DNA of 64,000 nucleotides from Farysia itapuensis (Eukaryota; Basidiomycota; Ustilaginomycetes; Ustilaginales; Ustilaginaceae). Under the pieces are notes generated by a model. That model was given only the letters and a program-made list of their open reading frames with translations. It searched no databases and was not told the origin of the DNA. The stretch lies in the NCBI GenBank assembly GCA_023212645.1, contig JALBYC010000002.1:310001-374000 (forward strand), read 5' to 3'. The first letter of the stretch is position 1. The number at the start of each line of letters is the position of its first letter. Below are positions 1 through 8,697 of the stretch, piece after piece. Position numbers and translations under genes: made by a program.

Positions 1-50
1 GCCAATTCGACGATGATGATGACGCTGCTACTAGTTGCGCCATCATGTAA
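1..50 (+). CDS. 3' end of a CAAX-box protein (partial)
   Basis: Reading frame 3 from the left edge is open and stops with TAA at 48-50. The last residues are a run of five Asp, then Ala-Ala-Thr-Ser and the tetrapeptide Cys-Ala-Ile-Met. A C-terminal CAAX box ending in Met is the standard farnesyltransferase signal, so the gene to the left probably encodes a membrane-anchored prenylated protein. Only about 15 codons are visible, so the family (small GTPase, DnaJ, Pex19 or other) cannot be decided. The frame could also be chance, because the segment is very short. Confidence 0.45.
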   Translation, partial: QFDDDDDAATSCAIM

Positions 51-430
51 AACAACAAATCGGCAAACATCTTCTCTGGACCTTTTCTTCTCCGTTTCTA
101 TTCCCATCGCTAGCATCCATATGTCCGCATCCCACCGTTTACTGACCGTTCTTGCATCGCTCCCTACTGTCCCTGCATGCACATTCCGTCTCCTGTCTCT
201 GTCTTGTCTTCCTGTTCTTAGCCGCATGTTCCGTATCGTCGCACGTCAATTCCATCTCTATGCTCGGTTCGATGGCGGTGACTGGACGATGTGGGGGAAT
301 GACTGCGAGTGTGTGTGTGTGGAGGTTTTCCCGTCGGTCGGTTCGGATGTCGTGCGGCGAGTGGCCCGAGCCAAAATAGGTTGCCGTAAGGAACTTCCCC
401 TGCTACGTCTTCACTAATCCCCACTGATCC
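51..430. other. Intergenic region upstream of GLO2
   Basis: About 380 bp between the stop of the prenylated-protein gene and the GLO2 start. It should hold the 3' UTR of the former and the promoter of the latter. There is a short GT-rich run near 310-322. I see no gene; the overlapping open frames have no recognisable protein features. Confidence 0.6.
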
Positions 431-1336
431 ATGAGCTTACTGCGAACAGCAGCTGCCCGCACTCTACCACCACGACGATTTGCGAAAGTACGAACGTTTG
501 TCAGCACACGCGCGGTATTCGATATGAAGGTCCATCCTGTGCCCGTGCGCGACGATAACTACGCTTACATCCTGCAGTCTTCCGAGACGAACAAGGCAGT
601 CTTTGTCGACCCTTACGACGTGGACACCGTGCGCAAGGCGGCGACAAAGCTCGGCATCCAGGATAAAGACATTGTCGGTCTGCTCACCACGCACCACCAC
701 CACGACCACTCTGGCGGGAATGAGGATTTCGTAAAAGCGTTCCCAGGTCGTCCCGTGTATGGTGGAAGTGACCAAATCCCCGCTCTGACGAAGAAAGTCA
801 CCGATGGGGATCAGATCAGCGACTTGCTCGAGGGGGTGGACATCAAGTGTCTGGCCACACCGTGCCATACGCAGGACCACATCTGCTTCTTCACCCAGAG
901 TGGAGCGTCTGACAAAGCCGTCTTCACCGGCGATACACTGTTCATCTCAGGCTGTGGTCGCTTCTTTGAAGGCACGCCAGAACAAATGCTGTCGGCCATG
1001 TCAAAACTCTCAGCTCTTCCCGACAACACGCTCGTCTACTGCGGTCACGAGTATACAAAAGCCAACGTAGCCTTCTCGGCAGCCATCCTGCCCAAGTCGG
1101 AAAAGGCCATCTCTCAGCTCGTCCAAGACCTGCAACAGGGCAAGAACAACGGCGTCACAACCGGGGTCTACACTATCGCCGATGAGAAGTCGCACAACCC
1201 TTTCATGCGATGTCACGACCCAGTCGTACAGAAAGCGGCCGAATCGCACGCTTCACAGAAAGCAGACTCGCCCACAGAAGTCATGCGTCTCCTCCGCGAA
1301 CTCAAGAACCAGGGCAAAGTCAAGGCCAATATCTAA
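431..1336 (+). CDS. GLO2: Hydroxyacylglutathione hydrolase (glyoxalase II), probably mitochondrial
   Basis: This 301-residue protein belongs to the metallo-beta-lactamase superfamily. It hydrolyses S-lactoylglutathione to lactate and glutathione, the second step of methylglyoxal detoxification. The metal-binding motif HxHxDH lies at residues 88-93. Further ligands are in CHTQDH, in FTGDTLF and in the CGHEY segment, and the C-terminal NPFMRCHDP is the usual glutathione-binding end. Residues 1-31 are rich in Arg, Ser and Ala and look like a mitochondrial presequence. A second Met at residue 32 (position 524) lies just before the conserved domain and could start a cytosolic form. The gene is intronless and converges on the AT-hook gene with an 84-bp gap. 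Confidence 0.93.
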   Translation: MSLLRTAAARTLPPRRFAKVRTFVSTRAVFDMKVHPVPVRDDNYAYILQSSETNKAVFVDPYDVDTVRKAATKLGIQDKDIVGLLTTHHHHDHSGGNEDFVKAFPGRPVYGGSDQIPALTKKVTDGDQISDLLEGVDIKCLATPCHTQDHICFFTQSGASDKAVFTGDTLFISGCGRFFEGTPEQMLSAMSKLSALPDNTLVYCGHEYTKANVAFSAAILPKSEKAISQLVQDLQQGKNNGVTTGVYTIADEKSHNPFMRCHDPVVQKAAESHASQKADSPTEVMRLLRELKNQGKVKANI

Positions 1337-1420
1337 CCCACTCCCTCCTCTCCACCCGCCTCTTGCTGTAGTAATCATGTACTTTTTTCTTCCCCTTTTC
1401 GTGCAGGTTCGGTCTTTAGT

Positions 1421-3508
1421 CTATTCTAGCGTGGCTGTTTGAGGTAGAGGGTATCCTAGCTTGGCGTAGAGGCGAAGGTTTCGTCGCAGAAAGGGCAGTC
1501 GAATAGGACTGCTTTGGACATGAAGCGGAGACTGAGACTTTTCAGCCTCTATAACATCTGCGACTTCCTGCGGCATGGCGAATCTGAGCATTTTGGACGG
1601 ACTTGGCGGCTCCACGCCGCTGGTAGAAGACGGAGGGGGTGAGACGCGCAGCAGGTCCTGTCGTGCCTCGCTCGCGCTGTCCTCGAGCAGCGGGAAAGCG
1701 ACATTCTTGCGCGGAGACTGCGTCGCGTGCGCTTTTTTAGCCCAGACAGTCCACATATGTCGAGCATCGAGTGCGGTCGGTCGACGCTGCTTGAACGCCT
1801 TGCGCAAAAGCTGTTCGTGCGGCGATCTCTTCTGGACCCCCGCCTGGCCCGTTTGTGCGAGCGGTTCATCAGAGGGCCGATGTTTGCGCAGGTGTATCAA
1901 CATCCGTGTGACACAAAGACGATCGCGCGGTGTCCGCCGTGCCGTGAATTGAGACTTGAGTAACGCGCGGTAGGCATCTTGACCGCTTTTGGGGAACACT
2001 TTTGTCCGCAATTCCGTCTTGCCATTCGGAGAAGCTTCCGAGCCCGAGGCCATTCCATTACTGGCAAAGTTGGTACTATGAGACGCAAGATCAGGATTGA
2101 ATTCGGGGTAGACCATAATTGCAGTCCAATTCCACGCTACCGATGTAGGATCGTTGGACGGTGGGATCTCCTGCTCTGCGCTGAGCGTTGCTTGTCGCAA
2201 AATCCAGGCCAGTCGTTGCGCATTGTCAACGAACAGGGTGTGTGTCTCGGCGCGCTTCGGCGTCCGTTCCTCTGCCTCTATCGGCAAGCATACAGTTTTC
2301 TCCGTCGTCGAATCACCATTAGCCGAGTAGGCGTACTCTGCATCGGGCTCCATCTTGACTTGCGGTTCGGTCAAGGAGACTTGGTCTGTCCGGAATGTCT
2401 CTACTTCCTGGTCCTCCGTGGTCTCGTGATTGTACGGCTCGCCTTGGGCGGGAGGCAAGGGGTGTTTTCGTGGTCTCCCCACTTTCCGACGTATGATGTT
2501 TCCGTGCTCGTCATACTTGTTCAAGGACACTTGGTCTGTCCGCGTGGTCTCGTGACTGTACGACTCGCCGTTGGTGGGAGGCAAGGGGTGTTTTCTCGGT
2601 CTCCCCACTTTCCGACGTATGATGTTTCCGTGTTCGTCATACTTCTTCGAGGACACTTGGTTGTACGGCTCGCCGTTGGCGGAAGGCAAAGGGCGTATTC
2701 TTGGTCTCCCGACTTTTCGAGGCATAAGGTGTCCGTGTTCGTCGTACTTGGGTTGTAGCGGTTCTCTTATTCCCGCGGAAGCTGATCTTTGCAGGGCATA
2801 CTGGGGTATAGAGGACGCATGCGAGTATGCAGATGATGAAGCATGGTTGCCGTAGTATGGTGTGCCTGACTGTCCCGCGAATGGCGCTGAGTTGGACGCT
2901 TGCATGTGATGAGAAGCTTGAGGAGGTAAGCTGCCTCTGCCACCAGCACGCGAGAACGAGTCTTGGTCATGGATGTAGTCCAAAGATTCGGATGAGAGTC
3001 GGTGCTTGCCTTTGAGTGCTTGGGTCTGACTGCGGCGGGCCCACACGTCGAGGGCGGGGTGAGCGGAAGCCAGTCGCCCTGATGGGGGTGGAGTTGGGCG
3101 GGCGGAAGATTCTCGTTGCAATGACGGCGCTCGTGACGGTCCTGCGTGTGTACTTGACGTCTCTGACTGCACTTCGTCATCTCTGGTCACCGAAATTGGC
3201 TCGAAAGGTGCCCACGCCACGGTATGCTCTAGGTCACGCTGGCTGGGCTGAGCTAGGTCGATTGTCGCGTTGCTCGAACGTTGCTCGCTTTCGCGGCTGT
3301 CTTGTTCTTCTTGTGGCGCCGGCGAAGCATCGACTTCCAAACGACCACTTTCGGTACTGCCTGGCGTTCCATCCTCCGTCCTCAATGTAGGGGCTTGACT
3401 GTGGGCCGTAGAGGAAGACTCGCCAGTTTGTGTCCGGCCGGTGGAGAGGAACCGTTCGAATGCTGCGTCGAACTCTTGGTCCGTATCACGCGACGGCTTC
3501 AGCGACAT
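1421..3508 (-). CDS. AT-hook DNA-binding protein with three tandem repeats
   Basis: The protein has 695 residues and is mostly polar and low in complexity. Residues 254-380 hold three copies of a unit starting KYDEHG and containing an AT-hook core (Lys-Val-Gly-Arg-Pro-Arg), with the GRP tripeptides at 267, 302 and 344. AT-hooks bind the minor groove of AT-rich DNA, so a chromatin or transcription role is likely. The C-terminal third has a more ordered basic part (about 490-600) that I do not recognise. The unit start KYDEHG and the PLPPxxGE spacer are unusual around AT-hooks. The start Met is the first in frame. Neighbours give no functional hint. Confidence 0.72.
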   Translation of the reverse strand: MSLKPSRDTDQEFDAAFERFLSTGRTQTGESSSTAHSQAPTLRTEDGTPGSTESGRLEVDASPAPQEEQDSRESEQRSSNATIDLAQPSQRDLEHTVAWAPFEPISVTRDDEVQSETSSTHAGPSRAPSLQRESSARPTPPPSGRLASAHPALDVWARRSQTQALKGKHRLSSESLDYIHDQDSFSRAGGRGSLPPQASHHMQASNSAPFAGQSGTPYYGNHASSSAYSHASSIPQYALQRSASAGIREPLQPKYDEHGHLMPRKVGRPRIRPLPSANGEPYNQVSSKKYDEHGNIIRRKVGRPRKHPLPPTNGESYSHETTRTDQVSLNKYDEHGNIIRRKVGRPRKHPLPPAQGEPYNHETTEDQEVETFRTDQVSLTEPQVKMEPDAEYAYSANGDSTTEKTVCLPIEAEERTPKRAETHTLFVDNAQRLAWILRQATLSAEQEIPPSNDPTSVAWNWTAIMVYPEFNPDLASHSTNFASNGMASGSEASPNGKTELRTKVFPKSGQDAYRALLKSQFTARRTPRDRLCVTRMLIHLRKHRPSDEPLAQTGQAGVQKRSPHEQLLRKAFKQRRPTALDARHMWTVWAKKAHATQSPRKNVAFPLLEDSASEARQDLLRVSPPPSSTSGVEPPSPSKMLRFAMPQEVADVIEAEKSQSPLHVQSSPIRLPFLRRNLRLYAKLGYPLPQTATLE
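2369..2749 (-). repeat. Three-copy in-frame repeat encoding AT-hooks
   Basis: Within the AT-hook gene a unit of roughly 105-150 bp is repeated three times, giving protein units of about 35, 42 and 50 residues. Two units are nearly identical at DNA level over about 75 bp (around 2455-2530 and 2578-2650 on the plus strand), including silent positions, which points to recent duplication. Copy number may vary between strains. Confidence 0.8.
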
Positions 3509-4063
3509 GCCCGTATGGCTAACACTTCACGTCCCATGCGCACAAACCATCGAGTCCGCTGCAGTAACCAGCAAGAAGAAAGTCAACCATCAAGCCACGC
3601 TCACCAGCCGGAATAAAAAAACCCCCAAACCTAAAGTGCAACACGACGCGCGCCGACCTCATTGCACTTTACTCCTACTCAGTACCGCACAACAGGAAAG
3701 GCTTTGGGACTAATGAAATCGTTTGCTGCAACTCTTTGCGAGTCTACTATGCTGTGGATGTGTGCAGTCTCTCACTACTAAGAGACGACGTGGATCAGAC
3801 CTCGTAAGGCCAATCTGAAAATGTGTGTATGTGCACAAAAGTGCGATAGGAGGGGAGGGGGTATGCAGATGCCGCGAAGGCTAAGCAAATGCACCGTTTT
3901 GATGGTCAGGGAAGAAAGAGACGACGGAGACACGGTTGAAGGGCGAATGTCGTCTCTGCTCTGCAAAGTACTTGTCGATCAGAAAGGGGAAAAAAGTACA
4001 CCGAGTCTCGAACAGGTATGGTCGAACAAGACACTTTGCAGAGAAGCGAGAAGAAAGACTCGC
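3509..4063. other. Intergenic region between RPS5 and the AT-hook gene
   Basis: About 555 bp that should contain the RPS5 3' UTR (right part) and the promoter of the AT-hook gene (left part), both on the minus strand. There is an A run followed by a C run at about 3616-3628. Nothing else is recognised. Confidence 0.6.
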
Positions 4064-4969
4064 TTAACGGTTGGATCGGGCGACACGCTCCATCTCGTCA
4101 CGCTTCTTGATGGCGTACGAGTTGGAGGATCCCTTGGCGGCGTTGATGAGCTCGTCGGCGAGGCACTCGGCAATCGACTTGACGTTTCGGAAAGCCGACT
4201 CGCGGGTTCCGGTGGTGAGGAGCGAGATGGCGGTGTTGACTCGACGCAGAGGAGACACATCGACGGCCTGTCGTCGAACGGTACCGGCAGAGCCGATTCG
4301 GGTCGAGTCTTCACGGGGACCAGTGTTGATGATGGCGTCAACAAGGATCTGGATCGGGTTGCCGTCAGTGAGCAGGTGAATGATCTCAAAGGCGTGGGCG
4401 ACGATGCGGACGGCCATGAGCTTCTTGCCGTTGTTGCGGCCGTGCATCATGAGCGAGTTGACCAGACGCTCAACAATGGGCATCTGAGCCTTCTTGAAGG
4501 CCTTGTTGGCGTATCGGCCAGCAGTGTGAGGGGTGTAGACGGCATTTCGGAGAGAGATGTAGTCGGTCAGGGAGATGTCCTTGACTTCAACCTCTTGGGC
4601 ACTGTAGGATGAGAAGAAGCACAAAGTCAGAAATCTGTTGAGAACAGCAAAACTGCAGTGTTGCTGGTACTTACTCCCACTTTCCGAAGAGTCGGACAGA
4701 GCCAACCTGAGGGGCGGCAACGGCAGCGATGTCCTCTGTAGATGCAAAGAAACACATGGTGCGAATGATTCACGATGAGCAGAACAAAGTAAGAAAGAGG
4801 AAGCAAAGGTCAGTAACCCATTCGAGATTCGACATGCTGCTGCTGCTACAACGACCACTCCGACCATCAAAGTCAATGGCGCTGTTGCTGAGCGCCTGGC
4901 TTGCACGAGACGTCGTGATCGTTGCTGCAAGGTCGCTAGATACGCACTTGGAATTCCGACCTTGGCCAT
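4064..4969 (-). CDS. RPS5: 40S ribosomal protein S5 (uS7), two introns
   Basis: Small-subunit ribosomal protein of the uS7 family, which sits in the 40S head near the E site. I assemble three exons on the minus strand: 4969-4948, 4735-4675 and 4601-4064. The introns (4947-4736 and 4674-4602) have donors GTGCGT and GTAAGT and acceptors CTACAG and CTACAG. Spliced, they give 206 residues beginning MAKVGIPKDIAA, with the family motifs [37 protein letters not shown] and the C-terminal [12 protein letters not shown]. Length and ends match eukaryotic RPS5. Without splicing, the frame reads through both introns as a false 301-residue protein. A pair of E-box-like sites lies 120-150 bp upstream. Confidence 0.95.
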   Translation of the reverse strand: MAKVGIPSAYLATLQQRSRRLVQARRSATAPLTLMVGVVVVAAAACRISNGLLTFASSFLLCSAHRESFAPCVSLHLQRTSLPLPPLRLALSDSSESGSKYQQHCSFAVLNRFLTLCFFSSYSAQEVEVKDISLTDYISLRNAVYTPHTAGRYANKAFKKAQMPIVERLVNSLMMHGRNNGKKLMAVRIVAHAFEIIHLLTDGNPIQILVDAIINTGPREDSTRIGSAGTVRRQAVDVSPLRRVNTAISLLTTGTRESAFRNVKSIAECLADELINAAKGSSNSYAIKKRDEMERVARSNR

Positions 4970-5533
4970 GTTGAATATGTGTTGATGGTGTTCGAGGTTG
5001 GAGCTGCGTGGAAGATGAGGCGGCTATGGGTCAGCGCTCCCTCAGCGCCGATATTCGCAGCCGAGATCTTTGCAGTTTTAGATTTTCATTTCACGTGACT
5101 GATTCAATCACGTGAGTTACCTATTAGACAAAAATCCGATTTGAATCTGACAAATCTGCCAGGCCTTCAATTATGTAAGCATGAACGTTTTGGTATGGTC
5201 CGTATGGAGCAAGGACGCTTCACTTTACGGGGCCGCAGACTGTAGATCAGAGAATGTTGGCGAGTGCAGAAGAGGTACAAGTCTGCATTGCGCAACGTTT
5301 CGTCCCAGTCTCCAAGCTCAGTCGTGGATTTTCAGCGCATAAGCCTCAAATGCCTGACTGGGTTATCTTGAGACTATATGGCGCGAAAACGCTGGAGACA
5401 GACAGCGCAGTGTAAACACAAACCAAGCCCAGGATTTGGTACAACTTTCCATTTGCGGAATGATCGCTTTGCGAGAAGGGTGAAGGTGAAAAAGGGTGAT
5501 AGACGTACAATTACATGAGGTGCTTTGCGAAGC
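4970..5533. other. RPS5 promoter and 3' flank of the TBL1-like gene
   Basis: This 564-bp stretch lies between the RPS5 start and the stop of the TBL1-like gene, both on the minus strand. Near RPS5 it holds two TCACGTGA sites (listed separately) in an AT-rich segment at about 5075-5165. No other coding signal is seen. Confidence 0.65.
5091..5115. promoter_or_regulatory. Paired TCACGTGA (E-box) sites upstream of RPS5
   Basis: The octamer TCACGTGA occurs at 5091-5098 and again at 5108-5115, 17 bp apart start to start. They are 122-146 bp upstream of the RPS5 ATG. The CACGTG core is the target of bHLH factors such as Cbf1. Cbf1 is known to act with Tbf1 at ribosomal protein promoters in Candida albicans; use here is inferred. 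Confidence 0.55.
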
Positions 5534-8002
5534 TCACTGCGGAGTTGCCTCTTTGTCCGTAGATTCTGCATCCAGGTTGGCAAGGTTGAGGACAACGAGC
5601 TTACGGTCGGCTTGAGACACTGCTAATTGGTGTCGTGAAGGAGGACTCTTCTTGTCAGTGTCCTTGTCGTCATTGGAGGTAATGTCCTTCCAAGACATGT
5701 CAAAGATGGCGCCACCGCCGAGGTAGCGTTTGACAACGTCGCCATTGTCGACGCGCGAGATGAGGACCCGCTTGTCGATACCGCCGGTTGCCAAGTAACG
5801 CGCGCAAGGGCTGAATCGCAGAGTATAGACATTGTCTTCGTGGCCGCTGATGACTCGGATGCAATCACCGTTGTCTGCGTTCCATAGTCGCGCTGTCCAA
5901 TCGAACGAGCTGGTGGCCAACATGCGTGGCTGGTCAGGGTGTGTCGAACCTGGCCCCGTAGGACACCACGCTACAGCGTAAAGCTCCTTGGTGTGACCCG
6001 AAAGCGTGAGGCGTAAGCCCTTATTAGGACCTTTGTTGGTTGTTAGCGCAGTCGGAGCGCTTGTGCTAGAGGGCAAGCCATTGGATCCAGGCGCTGTGGC
6101 GCCGTCCTTGGACTGAGCAGAAGCTGCACCGGTTGAAGTGGGTGTGGAACGGTCAAATTCGTGTTCGCCTTCTTCTGCTGTGCGCTGCGCTGGTTCTTCA
6201 TCAATGTCCATGCCATCTGGATGCGCACTACCGCCGCGTCTCTGCGATCCACGCTTGCCACGTGAGCTGTCACCGGCTGGTCCAGTGGAGTGATTGGCTG
6301 ATGTGCCACTCAGCTCTAATGCCCAGATTTTGGCTGTATTGTCATCAGAGACGGAAGCGAGTAAGGTTTGCGAGGGATCAAAGCGAATGGCGTTGACTTC
6401 GTCGGTGTGACCTCGGAAGGACTTGACAGCCTTTGGCTCGCCGAGCTTGCACAGGTTGATGCTGTTGTCTGCAGAGCATGTTGCAAAGTAGGTGTCGGCG
6501 ACAGACAAGCTCAAACCATGTGGCATAGGTGGGGGTGAGTCAGTTGAGTTACTGGCTTTGATTGATCCTTCTGCTGTGGAAAGCCACTCGACATCGAGCA
6601 CGCTGTCGCTGTGTAAAGGGTAGGTGTGTCGTGGTTTGCCACTGTTGAGGTCCCAAACGATGATGGTCCCATCTGCACTGCCCGTCAAAAGCATGTTCCC
6701 CTTTCGGTTCCACCGCACGCTGATCACGGGCCCCTGATGCATCGACATGACCAGATGCAAGTCGCCTTGCGGTGTCCAGAGTCGTACAATGCCGTCGTAG
6801 GACCCAGATGCGAGCAGAGTACCGTCGGGATTCCAGTCTAGGGTGGATATGTCTTTGCTCTGAGCAGCTGGGAGGTGTTTGCAAATAGTCGGAGAGTCCA
6901 CTGGCTCGCCTGCCTGCTCTGGTACCTCCCAAATCCGCACAGTGGCGTCGCCGCCGCCGGAAGCCAGCATGTTGGGTACAGTGGGATTCCATGCAGAAAT
7001 AAAGACTTCTCCAGTGTGACCAGACAGAGTCGTGATCTGACCGTCTTCAATGTAGTTGTCGCCGCTGGGCTGTGGTAGTGGTGCTTTGGGATCTTTGGAC
7101 CGTGGCGCCGAGTCTTTCTCGCGCTTCTTGCCCGTGTCGCCGTTCTCTGCCGCCGTCAACTTTCCACCTTTCTTCTTTTTGTTGCTCATCTCCCTATCTT
7201 TGGGTCGCGAGGCGCCAGACAGAGATTTCTTGTCAACGCTGGGCGAGGTGGAGCGTGACTTTGCCGCGGCACTAGCTGAGCGACGGTCATTACTGTCTTC
7301 GATCTTGGGCTTCTCGTCTGAATCGTCAACGGCAGCTTTGCTGGTCTGTGCCTTCTCTGCAGCTTCTCGACGACTGCGTTTGTCATCACGTTCCTTCTCA
7401 ACGACAGAAGACGTAGAGGCTTTACGTTTGACATCCTTGCTCTTTACCGTGCTCGACGCTTCTTCAGAGACAATGTCTTCGAGCCGTTTCCTTGATGAGG
7501 ATGCCACGCTGGAGGATCGGTTGTGTTCGCCAGACACATTTCGCGACTGACTAGGAGAAGTCGTGGCGTCCGTGTGCACGCCATTTGTGAGGATTGGTAG
7601 AGGTACATGAGAGGCTGTTGGTGTCTGCGTGGCAATCTCTTTGGTTTGTACACGCTCTACTTTAGCAGATGGCTCTGGCGAGAGTCTTGTGGGACTGACG
7701 GGCGACGGGCTCGGCCTTGGCTTGCCATCGCACACGTGTGGCGGTCCGACGAGATGGAACGGTGATGAGCAAGGCTTTTCGGATCCGTCTTCTTGTACGT
7801 GTGCTTCAACAGCAGCATATATAAGGCCTTTTTGCAAGTAACGAACGAGTTGGCCGGGCTCTACGACGGCTTCTTTTGACAATGGCGAGTCATCAAGACG
7901 TGCCTCATGACGCAGAGAGAAAGATGCATGAAGGAAGCCAGACTCTTTGAGATAGTGGTAGACCAAAAGATTGACCTCCGCCGAAGTACAGAGCGGGGCC
8001 AT
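5534..8002 (-). CDS. LisH-WD40 protein of the TBL1/SIF2 family
   Basis: The protein has 822 residues. A LisH dimerisation motif is at about 5-37 (AEVNLLVYHYLKESGF), and a long Ser/Lys-rich linker with several KR-type nuclear signals spans about 95-310. WD40 repeats run from about 320 to the end. Motifs such as LSGHTGEVFISAWNP, STLDWNPDGTLLASGSYDG and GHEDNVYTLRFSPCARYLATGG match TBL1/TBLR1, and in yeast Sif2 of the Set3 histone deacetylase complex. A low-complexity insert (about 565-650) separates two WD blades. The likely role is a corepressor scaffold in the nucleus. The gene is intronless as read. Confidence 0.85.
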   Translation of the reverse strand: MAPLCTSAEVNLLVYHYLKESGFLHASFSLRHEARLDDSPLSKEAVVEPGQLVRYLQKGLIYAAVEAHVQEDGSEKPCSSPFHLVGPPHVCDGKPRPSPSPVSPTRLSPEPSAKVERVQTKEIATQTPTASHVPLPILTNGVHTDATTSPSQSRNVSGEHNRSSSVASSSRKRLEDIVSEEASSTVKSKDVKRKASTSSVVEKERDDKRSRREAAEKAQTSKAAVDDSDEKPKIEDSNDRRSASAAAKSRSTSPSVDKKSLSGASRPKDREMSNKKKKGGKLTAAENGDTGKKREKDSAPRSKDPKAPLPQPSGDNYIEDGQITTLSGHTGEVFISAWNPTVPNMLASGGGDATVRIWEVPEQAGEPVDSPTICKHLPAAQSKDISTLDWNPDGTLLASGSYDGIVRLWTPQGDLHLVMSMHQGPVISVRWNRKGNMLLTGSADGTIIVWDLNSGKPRHTYPLHSDSVLDVEWLSTAEGSIKASNSTDSPPPMPHGLSLSVADTYFATCSADNSINLCKLGEPKAVKSFRGHTDEVNAIRFDPSQTLLASVSDDNTAKIWALELSGTSANHSTGPAGDSSRGKRGSQRRGGSAHPDGMDIDEEPAQRTAEEGEHEFDRSTPTSTGAASAQSKDGATAPGSNGLPSSTSAPTALTTNKGPNKGLRLTLSGHTKELYAVAWCPTGPGSTHPDQPRMLATSSFDWTARLWNADNGDCIRVISGHEDNVYTLRFSPCARYLATGGIDKRVLISRVDNGDVVKRYLGGGAIFDMSWKDITSNDDKDTDKKSPPSRHQLAVSQADRKLVVLNLANLDAESTDKEATPQ

Positions 8003-8697
8003 TATAGGTGCGCGGATGGCCCAACTCTCGTGACACGAGTGGACCTCAGAATGGCGAACTGTCTAGTGTATGGACAGTGCAGGCGTTCGCGCTGAAAACT
8101 TTAGGCAGAAAGACTAGGTCCTCTCCCCATTAGACAATGCGGTGAAGAAAGGTGGGCCACGTTTCGATGCTGATATTGATGACGGTGGATGGAGAACGCG
8201 AGTGTTTTGATTGCAGTCGAGTGACGAGACAAGATGGCGCAAAGGTTAGGAGTTGAAGTAGACAGAGGGGCGCGAGTCGAGATGTTCCGGATGACACCTC
8301 AAAAGAGTCCATCCAAGTCAGAAGGGAGAGAGTAGAGGGAGAGAAAGAGAGAGACGACCGATTGTAAAAGGGGAATATTCACGAGCTCTCGTCGCGAGGC
8401 CTCTGGCGCTCTGGCGCTGAGCCTTTTGCTCAGCTAGATGGACTAAAAAGTGGAATTAGAAACGGTGGTGAGATCAAATCATGCGCAATTCAAAATCTGT
8501 AATTCCATCCGCGTAGAGAGGCCCACTTTGGCGGCGACTTTCCGACTTTGCAGCTTTACTCACATTCATACACAGGAAAGACTGACCAAAGTAGTACTCA
8601 AGAGTGTTGATTTTGGATTGTCGCAACGCTAGAAGGGTGTACATGGGAAGAGGTGGACAGTGGTGCCAGGTATGGCTAGATGGAGCGCTGAGCGCCT
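8003..8697. other. Intergenic region between LAT1 and the TBL1-like gene
   Basis: About 695 bp between two minus-strand genes, serving as the LAT1 3' flank and the TBL1-like promoter. At 8321-8356 there is a GA-rich run (CT-rich on the coding strand), typical of fungal promoters or 5' UTRs. A short direct repeat, CTCTGGCG twice, lies near 8400-8415. No gene recognised. Confidence 0.6.

Noticed and set aside
1979..2758. Plus-strand open frame opposite the AT-hook gene with repeats
   Set aside because: Its repeats are simply the reverse of the AT-hook repeat; the minus frame has a recognisable motif and a full-length frame.
3821..4612. Long plus-strand open frame of 263 codons opposite RPS5
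   Set aside because: It is antisense to the conserved RPS5 coding exon and has a composition expected from the reverse complement of a biased gene.
8632..8697. Possible PUF target UGUANAUA in 3' flanks of mitochondrial genes
   Set aside because: By eye I saw no full TGTANATA in the 3' flanks of GLO2, LAT1, AAT1, the SLS1-like gene or ATM1; one TGTACATA near 30771 lies inside the ALG8 coding region.
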